Below are positions 23,692-34,978 of a stretch of 64,000 nt of DNA, piece after piece; within the stretch, counting starts at the first letter, position 1, and every line of letters begins with the position of its first letter. The notes under the pieces are model-generated. The model did no database searches, had not been told where the DNA came from, and saw only the letters and a list, made by a program, of their open reading frames with translations. A program made the translations under genes and the position numbers. The DNA lies in the NCBI GenBank assembly GCA_905183005.1, contig CAJJDO010000098.1:310001-374000 (forward strand), in the 5' to 3' direction. The DNA comes from Paramecium pentaurelia (Eukaryota > Ciliophora > Oligohymenophorea > Peniculida > Parameciidae).

Positions 23692-23744
23692 TTTTAAACA
23701 TAATCACTTGTGTATTTATAATAAATAATTAATTTATCTATTAA

Positions 23745-24162
23745 TCATAATTCAATATGTTCATTCTCTTAATCAAGTTCATGATTATTCCAATTACTAT
23801 TTTAATGAATTTCAACCATTTCTTCATCATATTTTATTTGCTCCTTTTAATTATTATTATTTTATTGTGGAATAGTGTTTTAGAAATTTAAGGTAGGTTT
23901 CAACTTTTCAAAAGGATTCTCTTATTCTATTAAATGCTATATAAAATTTAATTATTACATGATCTCCATCTTAGTCTTCTAAATCTCCATAATCTTATTA
24001 TAATGATTATTTCTTCAATTACTATTCATCCTTATTTGCTTATTAATATAAAGTTGAAATCTATCCTGATTGTTCAATAGGATCTTATTGTAAAAATTAA
24101 AAACATTGTCTTGCAGACTATTAACAGAATTCATAAAGTAATGCTAATTTTCTTAATAACAT
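23745..24162 (-). CDS. small Gln-rich protein of unknown function
   Basis: Two exons, intron 23937-23958 (22 nt); 131 residues. A basic amphipathic start (MLLRKLALLYEFCQQSARQC) could be a mitochondrial targeting sequence or a plain helix. The rest is Gln/Glu/Asn-rich and disordered. No family is recognised. It converges with the CCT gene, 53 bp between stops. Confidence 0.55.
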
Positions 24163-24222
24163 TTTAAAATTAAATTTATAAAACAAAATACATATATATA
24201 TATATATACAATATCAAAATTA

Positions 24223-26123
24223 TCAATAAAGCTAAACACTTTAGTTTTATTATCGAACAAATTTATATACTTATAATTAAACATCTTCTTTGTTCTTTTG
24301 TTTTTTAAATAATTTAGGAAGTTTTAAACTCTAAATCAAACAAACTCTTGAATCAATGTTTTAACTTGGTGTTTTTGAGTGATAAGTTTATTATTAATGT
24401 TATAATTATTATTATAGAATCTTTGCTTTTCTACTTTATTGAATCTCAATTAATGGACATTCAAAAGTGAGTTCTAGTTTCTTTTCCTTTGAATGAGATG
24501 AAATAAATTCATAATAATTTTAAATATTAGAAGGTTAATGTTATATCTTGCCTAAAATTTCTTTAACAGCTTTTTAAGATTTCCTCTCTGTATTTTTTTA
24601 AGAATGATTTATTTTATGAGATGATTAACCATTTTATTATGTTTTATTTACTTATGCAAATTTTTCATCTTCATCCTATGTTTTAATTAAATAATTAGGT
24701 GATTAAGTCAAAAAATCAAATCCACTTGAATGTTGATATGAATTACCTAAAAATATTTCTTTAGAAATTCTCTTATTTTCATCTAACTTTTCAATCATTT
24801 TATTCAATTCAGTCAATGTTGATCCACTACAACAATATAATTTAAATCTCTAAATTTTAATATTAAATTAATACATCTGCTGGTAAGAATAACATTTTAG
24901 ATTTTTCTGTTAAACAAACAGCTTTTGATTAACGAAATTCTTAATTAGATACTATTTCTAAATATCCAAATAATTATCCATATCCACATCTATTTAATTT
25001 TAATTGTATATTCTTTTGACCTTGAATAGAATTTACATACATTACTATATGATCTCTATAATTTTCGACCATATTGTTAATCAAAATGAAATTCATTTTT
25101 TGCATTTTAAGTAATTTCTATTTATCCTTCTAATACAAAATAAACACCTCTATATAAAATATATATAGATTATTTTACTTCACAAATTCTCCTTCTTTAT
25201 ATATTAAAGTATCATAACAATATTCTAAAGGTTAAAGATGATATTGCATTTAACTTAATTCTGCATCATTCCAACCTTTAAATATCTGAATGGATTTAAG
25301 AAACTCAAAATTCTTTTATTGGATTCTATTGTAATATTCAGCTATATAATTATAATTAAATAGTCTGTACATAGAAATTTATTAAAGGCTTCTCTTGATA
25401 ATGTAATGAATTAGGAATTCTCTTTGCAAACAATAGTAGCTTGTCTTGGGATAAAGTTAGTAAGAGCTATTTCACCAAAAGAGCCACCTGCTGCTATTTA
25501 ACCTACTTTCATTAGATTTGGATATTTCTAAGTTAACATACTCTCATCATCCAATTCCATGAATTCAAATTCATCCTTAATTGAATTTATACTTTATATA
25601 CTTAAAAGGTTCCTTCATCTATTTCTATTTTATCGTTATTGTTCTCATCTTTTTTTGTGAATGTACCACTCTATAACCCTGATTTAGCAACCAAGACCTA
25701 AAATGATGAAGGTTTTAAATACCCAAACTGAACCGCTCAAAATTATATAAAAATTCTTTCCTATATCTCCCAAGCGAAATAAAGTTCTTCTGGCAGGTAC
25801 TTCTATATATTGTAATTCCTTTATTAAGTAATATTGATACTCTAAATAAATTTAGCATTTCATCCTAACTGGTTGTCTTGCTCATTTCTTAAAAATATTT
25901 AATTGATGAGAATGCCATGGCTAATAATTATAAATCGTTGGCATTTCTTAACTTTTTTGATTTCTCCAAAACTCCAACAATAACCTTATGATTGATCTTA
26001 TTATACTTAAAAATGCTCCTTATCCTATAGATCTACATATTCCTTTGATAATATTTCTTTAACTTAATGTTAAAGATGAAGTTACTATTTTAATTTTTCA
26101 ATGTTTGATAATTACTAAGTCAT
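24223..26123 (-). CDS. cyclic-nucleotide-binding protein with two CNB domains
   Basis: Nine exons; introns 25985-26006, 25819-25840, 25698-25722, 25576-25601, 25342-25370, 25150-25178, 25021-25045, 24850-24874; 565 residues. Four of the eight end AAG rather than TAG. CNB domain A (~75-235) has LFRLGDIGKNFYIILSGSVW and an intact phosphate-binding cassette GGSFGEIALTNFIPRQATI, with the Glu and Arg that hold the nucleotide. It carries an unusual ~45-residue acidic insert. Domain B (~240-370) has DTLIYKEGEFVKGVYFVLEG but its cassette (LFGYLEIVSNQEFRQSKAV) lacks the usual FGE..R pattern. There is no PKA-R inhibitor site (RRxS/A). The C-terminal ~190 residues are basic and disordered. It should bind cAMP or cGMP through domain A; the effector is unknown. 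Confidence 0.83.
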
Positions 26124-26376
26124 TATTATTTTTTATTTTATTATATTCCTCTTAATATTAAAATCATTTTAAGATGAAAAATTGCTGTTTTTATATTTAA
26201 ACATAAACTATTCTTCATTTATTACAACATAGATACTATTAAATGTCAATTTTAGATAGAATATTTTAATATTAAGATTATTGATAGAATTTAAAGTCTT
26301 ATCAAATTCATGATTCTTTATTTTTTCATAGAATTTATGCTATAATTATTAATAAATATATATATATAAATTCAAA
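26124..26376. promoter_or_regulatory. bidirectional spacer
   Basis: 253 bp between divergent starts, with an (AT)n run near 26355-26368. No assignable element. Confidence 0.35.
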
Positions 26377-26965
26377 ATGATTTAAAAGGAGAATCAAACA
26401 TTCAAATATCCCTCAATTAACTATTTTAATCCTAATTCTTCATTTAGAAGATATGTAAAAGATGAAACTTAAATATAATGTATCATAGAACTTAAAATGG
26501 AGGATTACCAACGTTCATCTATTTCAACTGAAGGATCATTTGACTATTCATAATCTTTAAAAATTAATAAAAAGTCTAAAATTCATAAACAAAAAGATAA
26601 ATAATTACCACAAAAATCAGAAACAAAGAACATACCTAAAAATTTTGGAGTATTATTGAAAAAATATTTATGTACTCATTAAACTTATTTTATTAGGTAG
26701 TAAAAATGTAGATAATTAAGCAATTAAAGCATTCTTAAAGAATGGAGAAAACAAAAAGAATTTCTCTAGGTAGGATTTCACTCGTCTTTTTAATGATCCT
26801 CTTGCTGCAGACTTATCTAGAGAGTATTTCTCAGGTTTTTAAATTATACATGATCTTATGATAAGTGAAAAAATATAGGATGTTAAAAATCATCTCAAAT
26901 ATATAAGTAAATTTTATAATTCCACTTATAATAAATAAGAGCTTGATGAACTTAAATTATAATGA
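26377..26965 (+). CDS. basic protein of unknown function
   Basis: Two exons, intron 26672-26696 (25 nt); 187 residues. The N-terminal ~100 residues are Lys/Ser-rich; the C-terminal ~85 look folded and helical (NQAIKAFLKNGENKKNF, then RLFNDPLAADLSREYFS and LKYISKFYNSTY). I do not recognise it. Removing the intron is required to keep the second half open. Confidence 0.6.
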
Positions 26966-27144
26966 ATTTATTTAAATTTTTTTATAGTTTATTAAGTAAC
27001 AAAATATTCTATTTTTAATTAAATATAATTAATATTCCCATCATCTAATATATTATAATCACTATATCTACATACACTATTACTCTAAAATTCACAAATT
27101 TATAAAGTTGACTATTTTTATTTTAGAATTTATCAGAATTTTAG

Positions 27145-27480
27145 ATGATTTCTATTGATAAATATTTTAATCACATTATTAAAAATATGAATAATATGAT
27201 TGTTGATAATTTTAAAGAAAGAAGAGAAATTAAAATTGAGAATGATGCAAATATCAAAAATAAGATCTTCAAATAAGCTAAAAGATAAGCTTCAGAATAT
27301 TCTATAACTTACTAATATCAAAATCAAACTTTTAGTTAATAATAAAGACAATCATAGTTGGAGAGCTAAATTAGAAGATAATTCAGAAATATATCAAATA
27401 GAAGATATGCTTGCAAATTTCACACTTTCAGTTATAAAAAAGCTGAATTAATTATGGATTATGATTTTTCCATCTAATGA
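27145..27480 (+). CDS. small basic protein of unknown function
   Basis: Single open frame of 111 residues. It is rich in Lys, Arg, Gln and Asn (KERREIKIENDANIKNKIF; QSQLESQIRRQFRNISNRR). There is no recognisable domain. The composition is coding-like, but it is short and could be part of a neighbouring gene with missed exons. Confidence 0.45.
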
Positions 27481-27546
27481 TTTTGTATAAACTATGTGTT
27501 TTATGGATTATTATTTTAATTAATTAAATTTAATAAACACTGAATA

Positions 27547-28077
27547 TCATTATTGAATTTAACTTCTTAAATGATGTTATAAATCTAATTGATACGATAT
27601 ATCATTTAAAGCTTCATAACTTTTTGTATCTTTTTATTTTAATGTTAAGTTTTTAGAAAGCTCTGATCCTAACTATCAATTTCTTATAGTCTATCTTAAA
27701 TAGTTTATTTATCTTGTTTAATCATAAATAAACTATCAAAAAGCATTATTATTTTAATGAATTAATTATTTAGTTTAATAATCTTCCAATTATGATACTT
27801 CATATATAATTCATTTTTCTTTTTTTTATTCCAATAAATATTGAATATTCTCAATTATTTTGGATTCAATTTGTAAACTATTAAGGTGTTTTGATGAATT
27901 CCTCAAGTTATAGAATTCTTTTTTAACATCAATTAAGTTTTCTTTCTACTATAAAAATGATCTGTTTCATGCTAACTTGAATGAGTAGATATGAAATTTA
28001 ACTTGAACATTATAGGGATCCTGTTAACAATTAACATCTAACATATTCTAAATGAAAATATGAAAATGAATTGAAAC
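27547..28077 (-). pseudogene. coiled-coil gene with broken frame (possible pseudogene or sequence error)
   Basis: Minus-strand coding signal in pieces. An upstream frame gives LTGSLQCSSQISYLLIQ, then after a 28-nt intron-like segment (ending TTTTATAG) KENLIDVKKEFYNLRN and SLQIESKIIENIQYLLEQ. The frame then breaks at a run of eight A near 27830. A +1 frame carries on (KIIKLNNQFIKIIMLFDSLF; RLQEIDSQDQSFLK) and then returns to the first frame (DTKSYEALNDISYQLDLQ) before TGA at 27547-27549. No normal 20-32 nt intron explains either switch. Either the homopolymer is miscounted or the gene is decaying. The start is not defined. Confidence 0.4.
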
Positions 28078-28295
28078 AATTAGTTTAACATATATTTATA
28101 AAATTATTAAAATAGATGATTATTAAAATTTTTATAATATCACTTATTAAAGTAGTTTCTAAAGTGATAATTTAATCTAATTAAATTCCTAATCAAGAAC
28201 TTTTTACGTTAAATCCATCTTACAAATTTGTCTTCCTCTTTTTTATATCAAATGATCTTTTATAATTTATGTGAATATAAATATTTACTGTATTA

Positions 28296-29984
28296 ATGAA
28301 GCAAAATAAGGTTAATAAAATAGATTTTGAACTGTTGTAGAAAATTTAAATAAATGAATCAAATGTTAATTTATCATGGGTGTTAAAATTTCCGAATTGT
28401 CATGAATTACAATCCTTTATTTTTTAGATGCCATTCATTGATCTTCAAATTTAATAATCGAAGTACGATATATAGGGGTCATGTCATATTATTACAAATA
28501 ATCAAATATAATTCCCTTTATTACAAATTGCAGAAGGAATACTTATATATTAGAAACACAAATGTCTATTTTTAAGTGATTGTATTATAGAAAAATAAAA
28601 ATTTGTTTGTCATTAAAGCTAACTATTTTTGATTAAAATCTCTCATAATCAAGGTCGCCTCATACTTATATTTGTTCATCCTGTATCATAGAGGGAATGG
28701 TTTAAGATACTAAAACTATAGGGAAAATAAAATAACTTTCTTTAAAAATATCGAATCAATGAAGTCATAATGTCAAATATTTTTTCAGTTCTCTTAAAAA
28801 GAAAAAATAAAAAATATGTAGCATAAATATATTAAAAAAATGATATTAAATCATAAGAATAGAATGAGATCATTAATAATTATATTAAAATTCTCAAAAG
28901 TGGAAAAATTATAAACTATTACCCAGTATTAAGTATTTTTGAAGATACTGAAACAATTTCGATTATTACTTATTAATTTATAGGTAAAACTTTTGAATCT
29001 TTGTTATTAAGTGATTAAACATCTATTACACAAATGAACTTAGCCTTCATTATTTGCTCTGTTCTGTAATGTTTAAAATGTCTTTAAGATGAAGAATTAT
29101 TTCATGGTTACGTTTGTCTAGAAAATATCATTATGGCTAATATGTTAGGATCACTGTAAATTTACTTAATTAACTCAAACTATAAGGTAATTAATCAAAC
29201 TATTTTATAGCCTTACAACATAAATAATTTGAACTTTTATTTGGATTCTATTCCAAACTATTTGATTGCTCCTGAAATTCTTTCTTAATAAGATTAACCC
29301 TCTGTCAAATCAGATATCTATTAATTAGGAATGATATTTCTAATAGTAAGCTTTTTTGCTAAGGGTTAAAGTTATAACAGATAATATATATCAAAGATAT
29401 CCTAAAGTAGAATAGAACTTATCAAATAGCAAGAAATTAATTTTTAATAATATAAAAATTCTGATTTCCCTTATCTTTTCAGTGCTTGCTAATTAGACTT
29501 AATTAAGAAAATGACTGAGAATGATCCTAATAAAAGGATTTCTGTGAATGATGCGCTTAAACATGCTTGGTTTATTAATACGAAAGATAAACTAAAGTCA
29601 TAAAAGCAATAATCTATAAATCGTAATCTACCTAGTTTAAAGACAATTATAGAAATGGTTGAATAAAGTGAATATGATATAAGAAGAAAATCATTAAAAC
29701 TCAGTATTATTTAATAAGGCAAAAATAAATTAGAATGTGCCACATCTTTAAAATAATTTGATTTTAATGCATTCCAATAATAATAAGATGCAAATTATTT
29801 AGTGAAATCTTTGGAAAGCCAAAATGAAATTATAGATGAGGACCACGAAATAAGTAATTTAATATTCAAACTTAATGATAAACAATTTAGAATGATGCCT
29901 TCCTCATTAAGCCACTTCATCTAAGATAAAAATTAATACAGACTAACTTAACCTAATAATCATTTAACGCAATTTTAAGACTGA
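28296..29984 (+). CDS. pseudokinase lacking HRD and DFG
   Basis: Single exon, 562 residues, no intron. Residues ~110-165 look PH-like (KFVCHQSQLFLIKISHNQ, then EWFKILKLQG). Residues ~175-420 have kinase architecture: the catalytic loop is replaced by ELFHGYVCLENIIMAN (HGY for HRD) and the DFG region by YLINSNYKVINQ. IAPEILS, the SDIYQLGMIFLIV helix and a C-lobe NDPNKRISVNDALKHAWF remain. The Gly loop is also unrecognisable, so ATP binding and catalysis are unlikely. A ~140-residue polar tail follows. Intact C-lobe features in a long uninterrupted frame argue for a maintained pseudokinase, not a pseudogene. Confidence 0.75.
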
Positions 29985-30141
29985 TTAATTAATATATGTA
30001 TATTTCTTTATTATTTTAATTATTAAAATAGTTAAATATGACATAATATGATTAGCAATTGATAAATTAATTAAATTTATAAAAATTACATATTATATTA
30101 CGGGGGTGTTTATTGAAGTCTTTCATAATATATAAGTTATC

Positions 30142-30973
30142 ATGCCTCAATGTCAGAAACTTTTATATAAATATTTATACCCGATTGAGATGCAGGGACT
30201 GCATTAGGAATCATTTAATTCTCCTTCCTCTTCTCACATCTCTGACGACTACATAAAATCAAGTGACACATTAGAAACCTTTAGTAATTCTTTATTCAAC
30301 AATGAATTAGAATGTAATTCGACACCGAAAGTAATCTATTGTATTCTATCAAAGGCTAAAAAATATTCGACTATCCCAATCAAAAAGAAAATCAATAAAG
30401 AATTAGTTTTTAATATTAAACATAATAGTGGTCATTGGACACCTGAAGAACATTAGACATATGAAGAATTTCTTGAAAAACATCATGCTACAACTATGTA
30501 AAATTAATAAAATAGAAAAAATAATAAAATCTTTAAATTGATGTCTGAAATAATTGGAACACGTTCCCCTTCTTAATGCAGGTATATAAAACAGATTTTA
30601 AATAAATAGGTCTCATCATTAAAAATTTAATCCTTACACACCGGCTGGTTAGAAAAGAATAAAGAAAAATAAAAAAAAAATGAGTATCAAAAAAAATTAT
30701 AATATTAGATATTGACACTCAAATTTCTTTGCATAATCCAAGTTAATTTTTACAGCATTTCACTCCAGAACTACGACCTAATCAAGGTTTTAATCATAAT
30801 TGACCTTAGAACTTCTTCCAAGCATTTAAGATCAAGACGAACATTAAGGATATCTTTGTGATGAATCCCAAAGACTCAGAATTCGAAGATATTCACTTGA
30901 TAATCTTGAAGATAGTTACCATTTCAATATTCCTCATAACAATTAATTTTTTAATGAATTTTTTTATGATTGA
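30142..30973 (+). CDS. SANT/Myb-like protein with GHWT motif (paralogue 2)
   Basis: Four exons; introns 30582-30609, 30684-30708 and 30787-30809 (the last begins GTTTT); 251 residues. A further 24-nt in-frame segment near 30331-30354 could be a fourth intron. The domain SGHWTPEEHQTYEEFL..NNKIFKLMS..TRSPSQCRSHHQKFNP matches the protein at 871 in every landmark, including the intron between C-R and S-H. A basic run QKRIKKNKKKM follows, then an extension absent from paralogue 1 (LRPNQELLPSIQDQDEH and an aromatic-acidic end). Probable nuclear DNA- or chromatin-binding protein. Confidence 0.68.
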
Positions 30974-31862
30974 TAATACCAATCGATTTATTTATTGTAA
31001 TACAATATAAATATTTTAATAAAGTATATCCCAACAAAATGGATATATGTATAAATCTCTTAAAAGAAAAACATTAAAAAAAGAATTATAAATAAAATAT
31101 TTTCACAATAATTAATAACAAGCATTCAATTGAAAATCTGATTCTTTAAGATAAAATTTCAAGTTAATATAACTTTGTTCTAAAGAAATTGAAATATCCA
31201 TCCACTAAATACTGAATCTAATATTTATATTATTTTAATTGTTAATTCTTATTTAATTTAGTTTGAATTATTTTTATTTTGAAAATGTTATTATATAAAT
31301 TATATTTTTTATTTTATTAATGAATAATTGTAACATAATTCATTTCTTGATTCTTCAAAAGAATAAATATTAATTTCAAGCAATTAAAAAAAATAACAAT
31401 CTTAGATTAAACAAATTTTATTTGATTCTAAAATACATACCCAATCAATTATTATAAATTTATTCTCCTAAAATTATTTTACTATTGATAAAGAGATTGG
31501 ATATTGAATTGTATTTATTTATTATATTAATATATTTTTATTTTGTTAATTTAACTTTTTGAATTACTTTCAATTTTTATTATTTATTTAATAATATTGT
31601 GATAAAATTATCTTATCTTATAGATGGCCAAAAGGGCTTTTAATTAAATTACATGATTAAAATTTATGAGAAGAACAATATCTTAGATTTTTTTCATAAA
31701 TTTCTCCAACTATATATTAATAATTCCTTAGTTAATTGAGTTATCATTTGAATTAAGATATCATAAGGATAGAATTCTAACTTTTTATCATTTATTTTTA
31801 ATACAAAAATAGATTCTTGTTTTTAAATTTTATTATAATAACATATAGAGTGTAATATGAAA
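30974..31862. other. convergent intergenic spacer, no gene supported
   Basis: 890 bp between converging genes. A minus-strand piece around 31735-31805 is open and looks weakly coding (VLKINDKKLEFYPYDI), in the frame reached if a 67-nt segment were spliced from the neighbouring gene. That intron would be more than twice the local maximum, so I leave it unannotated. Confidence 0.35.
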
Positions 31863-32573
31863 TCAGAGAGAAGAATATTTACTTTGTATTTAAGTAGTTT
31901 TACTATATTCTTAATTTGATTTATCAGAACTAAACTATCGTGAATGATTAAGAATAGGATATTATTGAGGAATTTCTTTCATTAAATCTCTTCTGCTATT
32001 TCTTAATTTTCTTTTATAGTTTTTAACTGCTTAATTGCTAGTGATAATTTATGAGATTGAATTGATTGATGTATTAGGCTTTTTTGTTTATTTTTACTGT
32101 TATTTCATTTACCTTTATTAATATTTGAGGGTTGATTAATAATATTTTTCCATTAGGATTAATGACATAGTATTGGAAGAATCGTTGTTATTTGTTAGAG
32201 GTCTTTCTCTAGATATTTTTATTATTGGAACATCTAATAATTTAGCTTCTTAGATGCTTAATCTACTTTTTATGGATTCGATTGTTTATCTTGAGAACAT
32301 ATCATTAGTAGGTTTGAATGTTTATTCTTTATTTGATATTCGGTACTGTGAATAATTTGTAGGTTATTTACTATTTGAATGTATCTACAATTTTTGAGTT
32401 TTGCTTCTCTATTTAGATCTTAACCTTTCTCTTTATAATTAAGAAAGTTGAGGTATTTTTTCTAAATCAAAAATTTTCATCTTCTCTTTAAGTATGTCTA
32501 AGGCTCTGCTTCCATATAATTCATCACCTTCTGTTTTACAATATGATTAATTTAATATCAAAGAATTATTCAT
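31863..32573 (-). CDS. basic Ser/Gln-rich protein of unknown function
   Basis: Single exon, 236 residues, TGA at 31863-31865. It is rich in Ser, Lys, Arg and Gln (QRERLRSKQRSKTQKLQIHS; KNYKRKLRNSRRDLMK), mostly disordered, with short helices at the start (GSRALDILKEKMKIFDLEK) and near 115-125. No domain is recognised. It is divergent from VPS52 with 120 bp between starts. A 67-nt intron could extend the C-terminus but is not supported. Confidence 0.55.
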
Positions 32574-32693
32574 ATTATAAATTAAATTGTATTCTACACA
32601 AACATTTAATAATAATTTAATTAGAGAGTGTGTGTTTGAGTGAATTCAAAATTCTACAAGAAATAAAAATAAATAATATATATATAAATTATC

Positions 32694-34877
32694 ATGTCTC
32701 AATAATAGCAGAATTTATCAAGTTTTTTAGAACATAATTTGGATCCCATAACAAGTAGATATATAATGGGTAAGTACTTAATGATGGATGGAGGCGAACA
32801 ATCTCTAGATTTAAGACATATGTGTGATAATGTAAAATTGGAAATGCAATTAATCGAAAAAGAAGCTGCATATGACTATTTAAAAGTATCTATTAGGGAA
32901 ATAAAATAAGGTTGAAAAAGAGATGTATGAATTGGATAATGAAATTGAGAAGAGTGATGCAATTTTAGGAGAATTAGAGAATGTTTTACTTAATTTCAAG
33001 GATTATTTGAATGATATTAAATCTGAGATGACATAATTGCAAGAGAGAAGTGTCAAAATGAATACATCTTTAACAAATAGAAAAGCATTATCATAGATAT
33101 TATCTAGTTTTGTTGATTAAGCTGTATTAGATCCATCTTTAATTGATAATATATGCAGTAAAGAGATTAATGATTAATATGTGGAATATATTCGAATTTT
33201 ATGCTCAAAATTAGAATATCTGAAAAACACTGAATTAACTGATGCGAATGCTGTAAAGAATCTAGGACCAGAATTAATTAAGTTAAAAAATACAGCCTGT
33301 AAAAGAGTAAGAGAATTTATGATAGATAAATTAAATCAATTAAAGAAACCAAAAATCAACATTCAATAATATTAAATTTAGGAATTGGTTAAGTATAAGA
33401 TATTCACCGAATTCATGAAAGATCATTATTTAGATATTTATGTAGAGTTATGTAATCTTTATACAGATGCAATGAGTAAATTGTATTTAAGTAATATGAA
33501 AATATATGTTGCTGAAATACATAAATTAACAATTGATGTTTATTTACGAAATGATCTTATTGTACCTGATAGTCAATAGAATTATAGGCCTCAGTTGAAT
33601 TTAAGAAATGTTGTAGGATTAACTATTGAGAATAGATCAATATTTTAATTAATGAATCGAGATTAAATACTATAATTTATGGATGAAGAACCTTTATTGC
33701 ATACTTAATTGAATTAGAAAAATTAGAAAATTCTCATTGAATAATATTTTAAAACCATTAATAAAGTATTGATTGATACTGTATTGCACGAAGATAGATT
33801 TAGTCAAGATTTCTTTAGTTTGAAACCTGATTAAAATAGACTTATTTTTAGTGGTGTTTTTAAGAATACCATTCAATTTGTTTTAGATCATTTGAAATAG
33901 ACTGTGAGCATATTTGACATATATGCATTTTTGTTAATAATATTATTAAATGAGAGATTTTAGAAGCATATGCACTCTAAAAATTCCCATGTATTGGATT
34001 TTTACTTTGAATAAGTGAATATGATCTTGTGGCCAAAGTTTGAATAAGTGTTTGATACTCACATTTAAAGTATTTAAAGTACTAATGTGAGATTGTATAG
34101 ATCATTGGAAAAGTATTATGGATTTCGAAGTTTTGTTATGAGATATATTGATCTAACATTGTCATTATACAAATTATATGCATACTTTGAGGATAACAAA
34201 ATGATAGTGAGCAGAATTAATCAATTAAGATTAAGATACTTTGATTTAATCAAAAGAACTGGAGCAGAATTTGAGATTGAAATCGATAGGATAACATATA
34301 CTTTATCAGTTTATGAAATGATTGTTTCAGCTTACAATACAACTTAGATGACTACATACAAAAAAGAATTTTCAGAAGAAACCTTATTCCTAGAGAAGGA
34401 GACAAATAAATTTAGTGAGAAATTAATTGAGATTTATTTGAAGGAATTGTTTGGGAATCTTGTTGATTTTATATAGAAATACGCAAAAGAGGAAAGTGAA
34501 TTAGAACTTAATTTATATGATAATAAATAATAATCAGAAATAAGGGTTGTAGAGAAAGTATAGAACATTAATTAAGTAGATAATAAGAAATTAATAGAAA
34601 ACATTAGTTAAGTATATTTATTAATATATATCAATAGGATGTGAATTTATCATGGAATAAGAGAGTTGATGTTTTTAGATTAGAATGTGAAAAACATTTT
34701 TAGGGTACCAACTTGATGAAAAGTTTGTTGAAAAAATTCTTATAAACTTTTATGGCTTATTATAATGCATTTTATAAGTATGCCAAGACTAATCATCCTA
34801 TGTATGTGGCCAATTTGACTTAAGTGACAACAATTATGAAAGAAATTAAAGCAATCCAAACGAAATATAATATGTGA
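32694..34877 (+). CDS. VPS52: VPS52, GARP/EARP tethering complex subunit
   Basis: Three exons; introns 32886-32910 (ends AAG) and 34612-34637; 710 residues, typical for Vps52. The Vps52/Sac2 domain is clear: an N-terminal coiled coil (EMTQLQERSVKMNTSLTNRK), ALSQILSSFVDQAVLDPSLI, then KLKNTACKRVREFMIDKL..KKPKINIQ and ELCNLYTDAMSKLYLSNMK, in the order of yeast and human Vps52. The C-terminal helical bundle is intact. With Vps51, Vps53 and Vps54 it tethers endosome-derived vesicles at the trans-Golgi (or, with Vps50, at recycling endosomes). NUP98 follows 101 bp downstream on the same strand. Confidence 0.92.
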
Positions 34878-34978
34878 ATTTATTGATAAATATCCGGAAT
34901 ATATAAGTATTTTGAAAAAAAGAGAGGTTTTATAGAAATTGTATAAAATATATTTAAATAATTTAAATATATAAAATT

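Noticed and set aside
31735..31862. Extra C-terminal exon for the minus-strand gene at 31863 via a 67-nt intron
   Set aside because: The intron would be over twice the largest one needed elsewhere, and the added peptide matches nothing known.
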